A DNA stretch of 64,000 bases from Hyaloperonospora brassicae (GCA_947650285.1 CANTFL010000579.1:62001-126000); one strand, 5' to 3'; shown: positions 22,938-33,051, numbered from the stretch's first letter. Program-made: numbers and translations. The notes: generated from the sequence alone by a model not told the origin.

Positions 22938-24306
22938 GCAATGAAAGATGAACAGTCATCTCGGCGTAATTGCGCGAGTACTTGTGTAAGTACGCCGCTA
23001 AGCCAAGAAACTTACGAATTCCCTTGACATCGACTGGCACTGGCCAGTCGGTGATCGCCTTGATCTTTTCGGGATCAGGGCGTACGCCGTGTTTACCCAC
23101 GATGCACCCAAGAAGTGGTATTTCGCTAGCCGCGAATATACACTTCTTGAGATTGGCATACAACTTATGCTTGCGCATAAGTTGAAGAACCTGACTAACA
23201 TGAGTTCTGTGAACCTCAACGTCCGTCTTTCCGTCCAGAGCCCGGCTATGGACGAACACATCGTCGAAGTAACTCGGTGCGAAGTCTCGCACCGGTCTCA
23301 ACAGATTTGTGACACATCTGTTGAATGTTGCAGGGGCATTACTCAGCCCCTGTGGCATCACTAGCCACTCCCACAGCATACCGCTGGGGGTGATCACTGC
23401 TGTGTACGGTATGTCCCGTACACGCATGAGGATCTGATAGAATCCGTCCATCATATCCATGAACGAAAAGATGGTACTCTTTGACATACCATCTATGATT
23501 ACGTCCTTCCTCGGTATCGGCGTCTGATCCGGTACCGTTGCAGCATTCAACTTGTTGAATGCGTGCACTATCCGCCATCCTCCTGTGGCCTTTCGCACAC
23601 AGAAGGTCGGAGAGCTGTGAGGGGAAGTTGATTCCCTCACATGGCCCGCTGCTAAGCGATCGGTAAAGAACTTGTCGATCGCTAGCACTTGTTCACGAGG
23701 CAGTGGCCACTGCCTCATGACACAGTACTTCGAGCCCGTCTTGAGCTCGATCTCGTGTCGAGTGCCTTTGTCCTTAGGCAACTCGCATGGCACGGATTCA
23801 GGGAATACATCCTTGAATTCGATCAAATCCTTATACAAAGGATTTGCCTGAAGTGACTCCCAGGATTGAGACGTGTATCGCTCAATCCGAGTCTTCTCAT
23901 CGAGGACACTTTCGTCCATCGATGAACTGCTGAGAACCCTCTCGTTCTCAGTAAACACCGTTGCCGATCGAATATCGGTAACGTACTCGTCCTTCGCGAC
24001 GAGTGCACAGATCTGCTTGACTTTGCCAGTGCGCAGATCACGCAAGAACCGTTTCGGTTCTAGCGTCGGCAATTGAGTTATCTCCGAAGTTAGTTTCGGA
24101 GGCACAACCAGATCAAGCGTGTAAGCGCCTACTCTTGATCCATCATTAACTAAGACATTCAATGTCTCGATTACTTCCTGGTAAATCACTTCCACAGGGT
24201 CCTGGAGAGCTTTCTCCACAATGTAGTGATCATCTACATTGTGTTCGTGTACAGTCGTGCTAACGACCGTACCACGAGTGAGGCCATCGCACTCGCTCGT
24301 ATACAC
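22900..24306 (-). CDS. Reverse transcriptase of element 3
   Basis: This is an open frame of 468 codons with all RT blocks: TSPHSSPTFCVRKATGGWRI, FNKLNAATVPDQTPIPRKDV, FSFMDMMDGFYQILMRVRDI, MPQGLSNAPATFNRCVTNLL, the catalytic FAPSYFDDVFVHSR box, and ANLKKCIFAASEIPLLGCIV followed by IRKFLGLAAYLHKYSRNYAE. The first ~130 residues overlap the protease frame and are a pol linker. It belongs to the gag-pol polyprotein, so there is no own start codon. The coding sequence is unusually rich in local hairpins. Confidence 0.8.
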   Translation of the reverse strand: MYTSECDGLTRGTVVSTTVHEHNVDDHYIVEKALQDPVEVIYQEVIETLNVLVNDGSRVGAYTLDLVVPPKLTSEITQLPTLEPKRFLRDLRTGKVKQICALVAKDEYVTDIRSATVFTENERVLSSSSMDESVLDEKTRIERYTSQSWESLQANPLYKDLIEFKDVFPESVPCELPKDKGTRHEIELKTGSKYCVMRQWPLPREQVLAIDKFFTDRLAAGHVRESTSPHSSPTFCVRKATGGWRIVHAFNKLNAATVPDQTPIPRKDVIIDGMSKSTIFSFMDMMDGFYQILMRVRDIPYTAVITPSGMLWEWLVMPQGLSNAPATFNRCVTNLLRPVRDFAPSYFDDVFVHSRALDGKTDVEVHRTHVSQVLQLMRKHKLYANLKKCIFAASEIPLLGCIVGKHGVRPDPEKIKAITDWPVPVDVKGIRKFLGLAAYLHKYSRNYAEMTVHLSLLAQERCEVVMER

Positions 24307-24776
24307 CCACGTAAATGTGGGCGTTCCAAGACATTCTTCAGGTCGTCATCTGAGGAACAAGTAGCATGTATCGTAACTGATCGATGCTGCCAGCTCACCC
24401 TTGGCTCATATCTCCTGAGCCAAGGTAGTCCTAGGATGACATCAAACTTGTCATCCAGGTCGAGTACGATGAAATCATCATCGTACTGTTCGCCTTTAAA
24501 CGTGTAGTGGATTCCGACTACACGTTTCTTCACAGTGATCGATGCGTCTGTCTCTAGGCGCACCGTCATTCTCGTTGGAGGGATCTTCCGCTCCACGAAG
24601 TTGAAACTTCCTGCCTCTAGCGACTGGCGACGAACAAAATTGTTCGACGCCTCACAGTCAACTAGGGCGCGAAGTGACAAGTCCTTTGTCATTTCCAATA
24701 TCAAGGTGATGAGAGACACCTCATCACCGAGTGCAGAGACACACAAGGACTGCGTGTCGGGAGCAACCTTCGTCAA
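24234..24776 (-). CDS. Retropepsin-like protease of element 3, DCEA active site
   Basis: It reads LRALVDCEASNNFVRRQSLE, then DDKFDVILGLPWLRRYEPRV. The layout is that of the Ty3 retropepsin: catalytic Asp box, then the ILGLPWL flap-side motif. The catalytic box expected as D-(S/T/C)-G-A is D-C-E-A, a Gly to Glu change that should disable it. It overlaps the RT frame by 73 bases, which in an active element would imply ribosomal frameshifting or an ancestral indel. Confidence 0.75.
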   Translation of the reverse strand: MTKVAPDTQSLCVSALGDEVSLITLILEMTKDLSLRALVDCEASNNFVRRQSLEAGSFNFVERKIPPTRMTVRLETDASITVKKRVVGIHYTFKGEQYDDDFIVLDLDDKFDVILGLPWLRRYEPRVSWQHRSVTIHATCSSDDDLKNVLERPHLRGCIRASAMASLVVRSLARLYTNTM

Positions 24777-24826
24777 GAGATTTGCAAATTCTCTTGATGT
24801 TGCTGGATCAGTAGGACGCTCCGCCC

Positions 24827-25942
24827 CTACTGACCCCGACCATTTTTTGATGGTTGGCCTCGCTGTTGCGGCTGTGCAACAGCATCGGACCCTCGCCTTC
24901 CGGTTTTTCTTACTGGTGGACGATTACTGCGCTCAGCACAGCGAGGTCCTGAGCGGGGGATACTGCATTCATATGCGTAGTGTCCCAGTTTATGACAGCG
25001 ATGGCATCTCACCGATCGCTTGTCATTCAAAGGGCGAGTTTTCTCGCCCTCGACATTACAGAGGTCCATTGGCTCTGGACTTCTGACCGCTGATCGTCTC
25101 TGCGGATGAAAGGGGGTCAGCGTAGTGTGAGCCTGTCTTACACTAAAGTCTTCCTGCTCCGCAGCGAAGATTGCTTCGGAGAGCGTCTTTAGCTCTCCGC
25201 GGAACACGTGGTCCCTGACGGGACCATCGGACAGCCCTTGAATGAATATTGTGATCAACACAAATTCACTCACAGGGTTCACTACCATGCAGCTTGCAAG
25301 GTAGCGTACATGCTGAGCGTAAGCGTGAACCTTACGCTTACCCTGTTTGATTCCGAGGAGTTCAGATAGTGTCCTGAACTCTGCCCTGGGAGGCTCAAAC
25401 GTCTCGCTGAGCAGGGTCTTGAAGATCCTCAACGACCTAAACGTGTTTGGGTCGTGCAACTTGAGATTCAGGGCCCATTTCCTGGCGTCCCCTGACAAGT
25501 ACGACTGAGCGAATGCAACTTGCGTTCGCTCGTCGTCGATGCGACGGGCCTCGATGGCATCGTCGACTTCGACGAACCATCTTAACAGGGAGTCGTCCTC
25601 GGCTCCGTGATACTTGGAGATCTCTAGCTTTATAGATCCCGGTCGACGCTCCCGTGTCGACTGCGCGGACTGAGACTGTCTCAGTTCTTCGTTCCGCTGG
25701 TGATCTTGTTGTTGCAACAAGGTCACCTGCGCTCGCGACTCATCAAGTTCTCGTTGCAAGAACTTGCTAATGACCGAATGCTGCTGGTCTCTATCCCTTG
25801 TGGATAGCATGGCCCAGATAGCTTCTTTGCCAACGGTCGAACTCATTCGTTCGATCGCACTCCATTCGATATCGCTCAAATGGGAGTAGCTTTCACGGGT
25901 TCCGTGAAATTTGTCGCCTTCGACTTCGTCCAACATGTTCAT
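24827..25942 (-). CDS. Gag of element 3
   Basis: This 371-codon frame starts at 25942 and ends at 24827. An N-terminal helix and a coiled coil with LQRELDESRAQVTLLQQQDH lead into a retrotransposon gag domain (KLEISKYHGAEDDSLLRWFV, GDARKWALNLKLHDPNTFRS, GLSDGPVRDHVFRGELKTLS). Near the C-terminus is CHRCHKLGHYAYEC, a CX2CX4HX4C knuckle, and then a basic tail. It would form the capsid and bind element RNA. It appears intact. It lies just inside the 5' LTR (25993), as expected. Confidence 0.8.
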   Translation of the reverse strand: MNMLDEVEGDKFHGTRESYSHLSDIEWSAIERMSSTVGKEAIWAMLSTRDRDQQHSVISKFLQRELDESRAQVTLLQQQDHQRNEELRQSQSAQSTRERRPGSIKLEISKYHGAEDDSLLRWFVEVDDAIEARRIDDERTQVAFAQSYLSGDARKWALNLKLHDPNTFRSLRIFKTLLSETFEPPRAEFRTLSELLGIKQGKRKVHAYAQHVRYLASCMVVNPVSEFVLITIFIQGLSDGPVRDHVFRGELKTLSEAIFAAEQEDFSVRQAHTTLTPFHPQRRSAVRSPEPMDLCNVEGEKTRPLNDKRSVRCHRCHKLGHYAYECSIPRSGPRCAERSNRPPVRKTGRRGSDAVAQPQQRGQPSKNGRGQ

Positions 25943-25978
25943 GTTGGGCGATGCGAGTGTGGTCCTTGGACGGACTAC

Positions 25979-25990
25979 AAAGTGCTACCA
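25979..25990 (-). promoter_or_regulatory. Primer-binding site of element 3
   Basis: Two bases inside the 5' LTR the minus strand reads TGGTAGCACTTT. Its first seven bases match the common initiator-tRNA-Met type of primer site (TGGTAGC). Position and start support the LTR boundary. Confidence 0.5.
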
Positions 25991-25992
25991 GG

Positions 25993-26434
25993 TGTAACGG
26001 GGCACCGACGACTACGTACTGGTCAACCAGTACGGAGTTTACTATCACTGACTGTAGTGATAGTCAGTGCCCAGCTAGGTGTAGAACTACACAGAGGAAG
26101 GTAGAACGACTAAGGTGAAAGAATCTAGTCGTAGAAAAAGTAAAATTGTTATTAATATAATTAAGCCCTATAACTCTTGTATCTCCGTTTGTCCTGACTT
26201 AATTATACTAATGTAACTAAATGTATGATGACGTCTACTCACCACCCATTGCGCGCGTCTAGCAGCGATTGGTGGGTTGATATCATCACGATATCAACCA
26301 ATGAGTAGACCCTTCGGTCATCTTCAACAATAGCATCATGCTCTGTGATATTGTTGAAAGAATATTCAACGTAATATTCTTTATTGTCATTTTCTTCGTA
26401 ATGACAATATCATGTAACGGGCTACCCCGTTACA
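25993..26434 (-). repeat. 5' LTR of element 3
   Basis: It is 442 bp with terminal inverted TGTAACGGGG / CCCCGTTACA, the same length and ends as the solo LTR at 43023-43464. It contains perfect hairpins at 26015/26026, 26041/26056, 26275/26290, 26358/26373, 26382/26400 and 26412/26426. A larger outer pair GTCTACTCA...TGAGTAGAC encloses 26233-26309. Confidence 0.85.
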
Positions 26435-27284
26435 TAAGGTCTCTATCGACCTAACAGATACAGAGGTTCAAGATCTCTTATTCTTTCCTGGAGTATGATT
26501 TAAAGTCCGACTGAACTGGCTGAGGCTAAGCCCTATCGTCTGAAATAGACACAAAGCGTGTGGACATAGTCACTACTATTTGGGCTTGTACCTGCCCTTT
26601 TGAGCTTCAATTAGTGTCTTTATATAGCTCTCGAGACGCGCGCTCAACACGTCCGGGCCTAGCTACACACGTAAGTTTTACATACTCCGGGCCCACACGC
26701 GTGACCAGCTTATCAAGAACGACCTTTTGAGGTCAGAAACGGAAGTGGACTGTTCCATTCTCAAAGGGAATCAGTCTCTTACACAATCAGGCGTAGATTG
26801 ACTATGATTGCTACCAAGTGTACCGAAGCTGGTAGATTTCCTGGTCAAAGGAAGGCTTTCTGTTAAGCGAACAAGGTAGTCCTTTTTAAGAACTAGACTT
26901 TACGAGTCATCGAGCTTACAGCACTGTCCCTTGTTCAAGGGGCCTTGACGATCGACTGCACAGTGTGCTGGCGAGTCTATATCTAAACAAGTAGCGACTT
27001 TCTGATAACCTGAGACGCCTTAAGTAGGCACGTGTCTTACGAGGATAAAAAGGGGAACTAAACTTTATCTATTTTATCCAAAAGAACACCTCAGACTAAA
27101 CGTACTTAATCTAGACCAAATGCTCTGATTCATACCTCTTACAAGATTTCGTATTTGGTGCCTGACACACGTCAGCCCCCAACAACTGATACGGTGTTCA
27201 AATGTCGTTTATAATGAAATCTCATCCCTGGTGTGAACTTCACCTGTACTGTCGGTTACCACCCAAAGTGTAACCCCGTTACAG
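26435..27284 (-). mobile_element. LTR-like remnant of another retroelement
   Basis: The right end is TGTAACCCCGTTACA (ending 27284), so on the minus strand it starts TGTAACGGGG like the LTRs of element 3. The rest is not the same sequence. A TATATAAA-like stretch lies on the minus strand near 26620. No ORF of note. It is best read as a longer, related LTR into which element 3 inserted; the left part is missing. Confidence 0.4.
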
Positions 27285-28073
27285 AATGACCAGGCCGAGA
27301 TCGTTATCATCGCGTTGATATCTTTTCCCTTGGGGACGATGTGGAAGAATTCTGCTGGACCGTTGACCGTATCGGACGTGAGAAGGTATCACCGCTCCCT
27401 TTGACCGAGGCATTGGTGGATTAGCCAGCACTCGCACAAATCGATCTCGCCCCCAGACCATCAGAATTTCATCCAGCACCTTTTGCCTCGAGGAGCTCCA
27501 ACCACGGGCACATCATTACCGGATCATCTCAAACACACGCGTCCTGGGTGTAGTGCAGCGTTGGATGTAGACGGTAAACAATCGTGTCGACAGCAAGAGC
27601 ACGACAAACCTGTTCCAATGACGGAAATAGACTCGACAGCAACCGCATCGGTGTTCCTACCGCCTCCTCTCAACGCACTGTTGGCACCTGTGGCGGGCAG
27701 CACTGGCATTAGTGGCGGCCGTCTTAGTTTGCATCGCATACCACCCGGATACGAAGGAGGTGAAGCACTTACCACTTCACCGTTTCCTGTCACTGCTACC
27801 TTCACAACTCCAGTGCAGTCCGACGCCTTCGTGAACGACACGGCGAGGGAGAAGTCTACGACAAAAGACTCGAGTGCTATCAACAGTGACGACCTCCCGC
27901 TTCTTCAGCCGAAGGGAGGACAGGCCAAGCGAGACGGTCTTGCTCTCGATCGAGCTACATCTGATGTCTCGGCAGCAAGTTCGGTGACTGATTCCAGCGT
28001 CTCGATGGACTACGAAAACATGAACAGCTTTCTCGACAGCGTAGCACTCGAACTCGACGACATCATGGAGTGA
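27285..28073 (+). pseudogene. C-terminal remnant of an unidentified gene
   Basis: An open frame runs 27405-28073 without an ATG near its start and ends SFLDSVALELDDIME, an acidic tail. Just upstream another frame (about 27296-27424) looks coding (VDIFSLGDDVEEFCWTVDRI) and ends in TAG, followed in that frame by FASRSSNHGHIITGSSQTHA up to 27560. So one gene seems split by a stop and a frameshift, and its 5' part is replaced by the LTR remnant. Ser/Thr-rich, no domain recognised. It could instead be a terminal exon with unseen introns. Confidence 0.45.
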
Positions 28074-28323
28074 AGAGCTCTAGTGCTATTCGACTGATAT
28101 CCCTTGTTCCTGTCCACGTGATCGATGTTGCACCTCTACTATGCACATTCTTGTCCGTCTGGAAAACTCCACCTAAAGACACAAAAGCATATCCACAATT
28201 GTCGTTGCATACGTGTATTCTCGTCCATTCCTCCTCCGTCGATGCCAGCAGACAGTACCATGTACTGCATGACAACACTGGCTCATAGAATGCTTTCAGT
28301 CGTAGCTGAATCGATCTCCATCA

Positions 28324-29605
28324 TCACTTGTCTGGTCTTCCAGCTCTTTGCGACATCGTTACCATGCAAACATCCTTGAGCCGGCGTTCGGCGCCATCCT
28401 GGCCACCGAAAAAGTATATACGTCCATCGCTGTGCATCGTAGCGCCATGTCCAACAAGTCCTCGTGGCAATGCATCAGTATGCCCATCGTCTGGGTTGCA
28501 GATAGCACCGGACTGCCACTTCCATGACTTCGTGTCTCAGATGAACGAATCGCTGAACACACTTGTTAATGCACTTGCATCATCCCGCTGTGGATCCCAA
28601 CCGCCAAAGATGAAATGCAGCCGTCATCCAAAAGCGTCGTCGAGTGACCTGTGCGATCTCGTGGAGGCGTACCAACCATAGGGGGTTGAAACCACGTCCA
28701 CACTGGATCACTTGACGTCTCTTCTACTTTTCTTTGCAACACGTGCACCTCATTAGAGCTTTTGGAAAAGCTATTGCCTCCAAAGTAAACGATTTTGTCG
28801 CCGACAGCGATAGCGATAGCACTATGATATGTGCAAGCGCTAGGAGCTTTTCCTTCAGCTTGTGCCGTCTTCCAGTTCCAGTCGTCTACACCAGTAACAA
28901 CAACAACAACAACCGCAACAACAACCGCAACAAGAGCGATCGCAGCAGAAACGCCAGCACACTTGTCGCTTTTCGCACGTTGGCCGTCATTTCTTGCTCA
29001 CCAGTGTCCAGAATGTGTACCGTGCTCCGCCGATTCCGTCCTGTTCTACCACCAAACACCACGGCCTCGTTCCCAATAGCAGTGCAAGTATAACCGCTTC
29101 TTGCCGACGGAGGTGGCCCACGAATGGCCGGTGGAAACCACAGGAAGCACTCGGTGTCCAGTACCATAACGTCGGAAAGAACGGCAAGCTCACCATCACC
29201 GCTTTCCGTGCGCTCGCCCCCAAACACAAGCACTACATTCTTGAGAGGCAGGTGCACGGCGTCGTGCCACGTTCGCGGGATCGTTTCGCAGTTGATTGGA
29301 GTCGTCCAGCGGTGTGTTTGCATGTCAAACACGTGCAAGTCCCCTAGTGTTCGCTCCTCGTCATCGATTCCACCGTAGGCCACCACGCGGTCGTTCGAGA
29401 TCTTGGTAGCAGTATGGCCCCAGCGCTCAGTCGGGGCGTTTCCTATCGACTCGATCGTCTCCCACGCTGTGTCCTCAGCCACACGCAGTCACGACTAACT
29501 TGCAAGACTACACCAAGGACACTCGCATTGCGTTCTCCTTTACCTAACAACAAACAAACAACAAACAAACACACGGTCCATCAGACCTGCTGCTGCCTTT
29601 GACAT
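28324..29605 (-). pseudogene. Kelch-repeat protein, three exons, two lesions
   Basis: The ATG at 29605 gives MSKAAAGLMDR (exon 29573-29605); a 99-bp intron follows. Exon 2 (29002-29473) and exon 3 (28324-28885) are joined across a 116-bp GTGAGC...TAG intron. Kelch blades are clear: ERWGHTATKISNDRVVAYGG, AVHLPLKNVVLVFGGERTES, RSGYTCTAIGNEAVVFGGRT, YHSAIAIAVGDKIVYFGGNS, GHGATMHSDGRIYFFGGQDG. Near 28635 one base is missing before HFIFGGWDPQRDDAS. At about 28530 a TGA interrupts SDSFI/DTKSWKW where Trp is likely. Only two lesions suggest recent decay or base-call errors. Kelch propellers are protein-interaction scaffolds; partner unknown. Confidence 0.7.
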
Positions 29606-29821
29606 TGACACGCCTCTGACCCGTTCCTCGACGCATTTGCTCGGCGAAGGTTCAGGTTGCACCTCGCGCTTATTGTGTCGATCTGTGCTGGAAGCACGTG
29701 CTGCTTTGCGAGCGCTCGACTGCTTCAGATCACGTGACGCCGACAAGCGATCCACCACACTGTCCGTCAGTGACCTTTGTGTCTGCTTCTTCTCCGTCGT
29801 CTTCTCCGTCGCCACGCATCA

Positions 29822-30379
29822 CTACCGGTCGTGCCCCCAGCTGCCTCCAATCCTTCTTCTGGTCCATTCTTCAGCTCTCTCCAGTAGCACCAAAACATCG
29901 TCTGCCGGTGCGGTTTGCTCCTTCGACGGTCCATTCAATTGAGCCAACAGTACCGTCTGCTCTGCTTCATTGAGGAAACTCGGCCGCAGCCGTTTACCGT
30001 CCGCTTGAGACACGCGATCGTAATCCCTCGGACCACTCGCGTCGTTCGGTCGTTCCGTTTGCTGCTGAGAACAAGCGCCTGTCTGCTGCGGCGGCGGCTA
30101 TGCGCGACTTGAAGCTGCGGTGCCTGTCACATGTCACACACACACATGTACCCATGAGTGGACGAAAAAGACAGAAGCGGTCGAGTCGGTCCCGCGCGCG
30201 ACCGGTACACACCCACCCACACACGATCCTCACAGACGGTACGTACGTTGGCGCAACACGACGTCCCCCGTGAAGTTGCAGCAGTGGATCGTGAGCGTCC
30301 CCGCCGTCACGTCGGACTCGATGGTAGCCACGTTCGAGGGGAGCTCGACGTCGACACCTTCGTACGACACCCGCAGCAT
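29822..30379 (-). CDS. Small hypothetical protein, two exons
   Basis: From ATG 30379 the first exon (30247-30379) reads MLRVSYEGVDVELPSNVATI and ends VVLRQR across the junction. A GTACGT...CAG intron (30079-30246, 168 bp) joins it in frame to QQQTERPNDASGPRDYDRVS, ending RIGGSWGHDR at 29822. Predicted length is 129 residues with an acidic, helical C-terminal half (LNEAEQTVLLAQL, DDVLVLLERAEEW). No family recognised. The splice choice is mine: the nearer acceptor (after GTGACAG) would bring an in-frame stop. It is divergent from the cellulose synthase relic. It may be real or a remnant. Confidence 0.4.
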
Positions 30380-30381
30380 CG

Positions 30382-32777
30382 TTGTCCCCCTTGTCCGGCG
30401 GTTGGGGTTGGATACTTCCTGGAGACAACGAGTCGCGCGTGGCGGGTGGAGTCGCGCCACTAGACACCGTATATCCACCCGCAAGTACGAGTATCGGGCA
30501 GTGCATGTTCCACGTGTTTCACTTTGGCACGGCGGCTGCGGGTGTTATCTGGCTGTACTACTTGACGACGGTGTACGCGCAGCAGTACCTTGGGACCACG
30601 CGCGGCCGACGCTATCGTGTAACACACACGTTGCCAGCTAGTGAGACGGACGGGTGTTTCAGCTCGACGGTCAACGTTGACGCAGACGCGGGCGATGGAT
30701 ACTGTATCGGGAACGTGCCGTTTATGTCGTGGGTCATGTACGCCATGATGATTTTCAGCGAGTTTCTCAGTTTCGTTGTGGCGCTGCTGTTCAACTTCAG
30801 TATGTGGCGTTCGATTTGTCGTGGTGCGCGGTACATGGACGACTTCGAGCTGCCCACTCCCAGGGAACAGTGGCCGATGGTCGACATCTTGTTGTGTGTC
30901 TACGTGGATCCGGTCACGGATTCGATGCAGACACTGAAGAACTATCTTTCGCTGCAGTATGCGCCCGAGCTTCTCGACATCGTTGTGCTGGATGTTGGTT
31001 ACTATAAGTCTGTGTGGGTTGCGATCGACCACTTGAAGGTGACGATGAACTCCAATGTGGTTCGATTTGTGGTGATTTGCGTGGCGACCTTGCGCGGCTC
31101 ATGCACGAGCGTGTGGTGGGCCTGTGCAAGACGACCAAAGCTTGGGGACGTGGCGTCGCCAGCACAGCTCTGTCCGTGAACTCCGCAAAGAGGGTGGAAA
31201 GGGTGCGCAGCGTCGTGATTGTTCTGTCGGCTCGCTTTCGGACGACTTCGACTTCCGTGAGCGCGGTATTCTGCGTGTGACTTTCATTGGACGAATGATG
31301 CCCGATACGCCCCACTCAAGGCTCGAAAACATAACCAATTGCTTGTTCAACGAAGGTGCTGACGGCACGTATGTGCTGATTCTGGATAACGACATGAAGC
31401 CGTATCCGAAGCTTTTTGCTTGCGGTGCTGTCGTTCTTCTTCTCGGAAGGCGAGGCCGCCGACGGTGGAGGTCTTCAGTGCAGCGACGATATTTCGTGGA
31501 CCCACGTGTCGTACGGGCAGACTTCTGCAGACTCCTCAGTACTTTGAGGACCAGTTCAGTTGACGATCATGGGTGACCGGTGCGGGCACAAGAACGCCAT
31601 TCTCGTTGACGCTGTGCAGCGTGGCCGTGATGGTTTTGACTCGGCAGCTTTTGCCGGCTCGAATGCTGTGTTCTGTCGCCAAGCCTTCGACTCGATTGGT
31701 GGTATTCAGTACGGTACTCAAACTGCAGATGCGTTTACGGGTAACGTGCTCTACACTTCTGGTTGGGACTCGGTGTACTTCCGCAAGGATTTCGAGGGCG
31801 ATGCCAAGGGCCGTATTCGATTTTGCGGAGGTGCTGTTCCTGAAACAGTGGCTGCTGCTATGGGCCAAAAGAAGCGTTGGGCGAAGGGTGCTGTGCAGAT
31901 TCTGCTGATGAATAATGGGAGCATAGTCGACCCGGACTGGCGTCCGCCGCGCGTGCCTGCCCCGGACCCGAAGCCGTCCCTTGTGTTCCCGCGCAAGATG
32001 TTTTCTACGACTCGGTGCTGTACCCGTTTTTGGTTCGATTACTGCCCTGCGTTACGTGGCGATCGCCATCTACTGCTTGTGCACGTTTGACGCGCCGATC
32101 TACGCTCGTGGAACGAAGATCCTGTACACTTTCTTGCTCGTGACGTTCTGCCGTTGGGTGCTGAACCTGCCGGTCAACCGCGCAGTCGTCAACAACAACG
32201 TGTGGCGTATGCAGCAGGCATGGCTTTCGTTGTCGTTCATTACGATGATGACAATTTTGAGGCCCTCCAGGCGCGCGTGGCGGGGAAGGACAAGTCAAGG
32301 GCAAACACGGGTGCTGGTCAGAAGACGTCGTGGATAGATATCACGGACGTGCATTTCTCCTTCACGCTGCTGTTCAGTCAGCTCGTGGCACTCATTCGTT
32401 TCGTTGAGTACGTGATCGCGGCGAATCCGTGGAACTACGTGTCTGCCGTGTTCTGTGGCATTTTCGTCATGAGCCAGTTGTACCCCATGGTCAAGAAGCG
32501 TGTTCCCGAGTCCAGCGGCTGGGACCATACTGCTGCCACCTTTACGGCGAATGTGTTTGGCTCGTTGCCCGTGGTCTGCAGTTTAGCCTTCGTGCAGCTA
32601 TGGCAAGTCTACTACGCGGGCAATCTCCAAGTGGCCCAAGGCATCGTCACAGGCACGAATGGCCCGGCGGCGGCGACGAACCGGACGCACCGGATTGTGT
32701 CGCAAAGACGCGGATGGTGTTTGGTCGACGAGGAGCAGAAGGAGACACAGGATGCGATGCATGCCGAGCGCAGGTGA
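30382..32777 (+). pseudogene. CesA: Cellulose synthase (oomycete CesA type) pseudogene
   Basis: GT2-family cellulose synthase makes cell-wall beta-1,4-glucan at the plasma membrane. Recognisable blocks: VHFGTAAAGVIWLYYL-type N-terminal membrane segment, WPMVDILLCVYVDPVTDSMQ, ADGTYVLILDNDMKPYPK, GRDGFDSAAFAGSNAVFCRQ, MGQKKRWAKGAVQILL and the C-terminal membrane helices. The frame changes at least six times (near 31060, 31120, 31410, 31550, 32040, 32250), with no splice signals at these points. The first catalytic motif is VLDVGY instead of VLDDGY and TED has become TAD; QxxRW is kept. The usual N-terminal region is absent. It is a decayed copy; a functional paralogue presumably exists elsewhere. 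Confidence 0.85.
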
Positions 32778-33051
32778 CGAGAAGCGGTGGTGTGGTCTAT
32801 CTGGCGAGCCGGAGACGCGCTCGCAAGTGCGCGCTGTCGTCGACGCTTTCCCTCTAGTACTTGAGGTGTCATTACAGTTTGCCGTCAATGCCGAGTTGTC
32901 GATCCTTGCGATGTGGGCACTGCTGTCCATCCTCTCGTGCACTTGTGTCTTGTCCACGCGTGGTAATGGCGCCAAATGGTATGTGTACTGGAGCATACGC
33001 GACGTTGGCCACCTCTGCTCGCCCGTCTTTGGTCTGACGGACGTGCAGTGA
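32778..33051 (+). other. Possible coding fragment after the CesA relic
   Basis: The frame ending at 33051 reads ETRSQVRAVVDAFPLVLEVS, LQFAVNAELSILAMWALLSI, then RGNGAKWYVYWSIRDVGHLC. It has one strongly hydrophobic stretch and looks like real coding sequence, but no start and no family are evident. It may be the tail of a neighbouring decayed membrane-protein gene. Confidence 0.3.

Larger units (their letters stand above)
22463..26434 (-). mobile_element. Element 3: hairpin-rich Ty3/Gypsy retrotransposon, 3' part missing
   Basis: On the minus strand it has a 5' LTR (25993-26434), a primer-binding site, gag, protease, RT and RNase H. It stops at ADALL, normally followed by integrase, exactly against the right LTR of element 2. 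It is a different family from elements 1 and 2: YFDD box, single RNase H, short 442-bp LTR, low GATC content. Short perfect inverted repeats recur every few tens of bases through LTR and coding sequence. Few lesions are present: one protease substitution and one frameshift near 22930. Confidence 0.85.

Noticed and set aside
22500..26434. Hairpin series of element 3 as a CRISPR array or tRNA cluster
   Set aside because: The stems differ in sequence, spacing is irregular, and they lie in a continuous gag-pol reading frame of a eukaryotic retroelement.
28520..28540. In-frame TGA of the Kelch gene as a selenocysteine codon
   Set aside because: The context suggests Trp, a frameshift lies close by, no SECIS element was seen, and the eEFSec in this window is dead.
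30118..30641. 173-codon plus-strand frame as a gene upstream of CesA
   Set aside because: It overlaps the minus-strand small gene and the CesA frame, and its composition is low-complexity.
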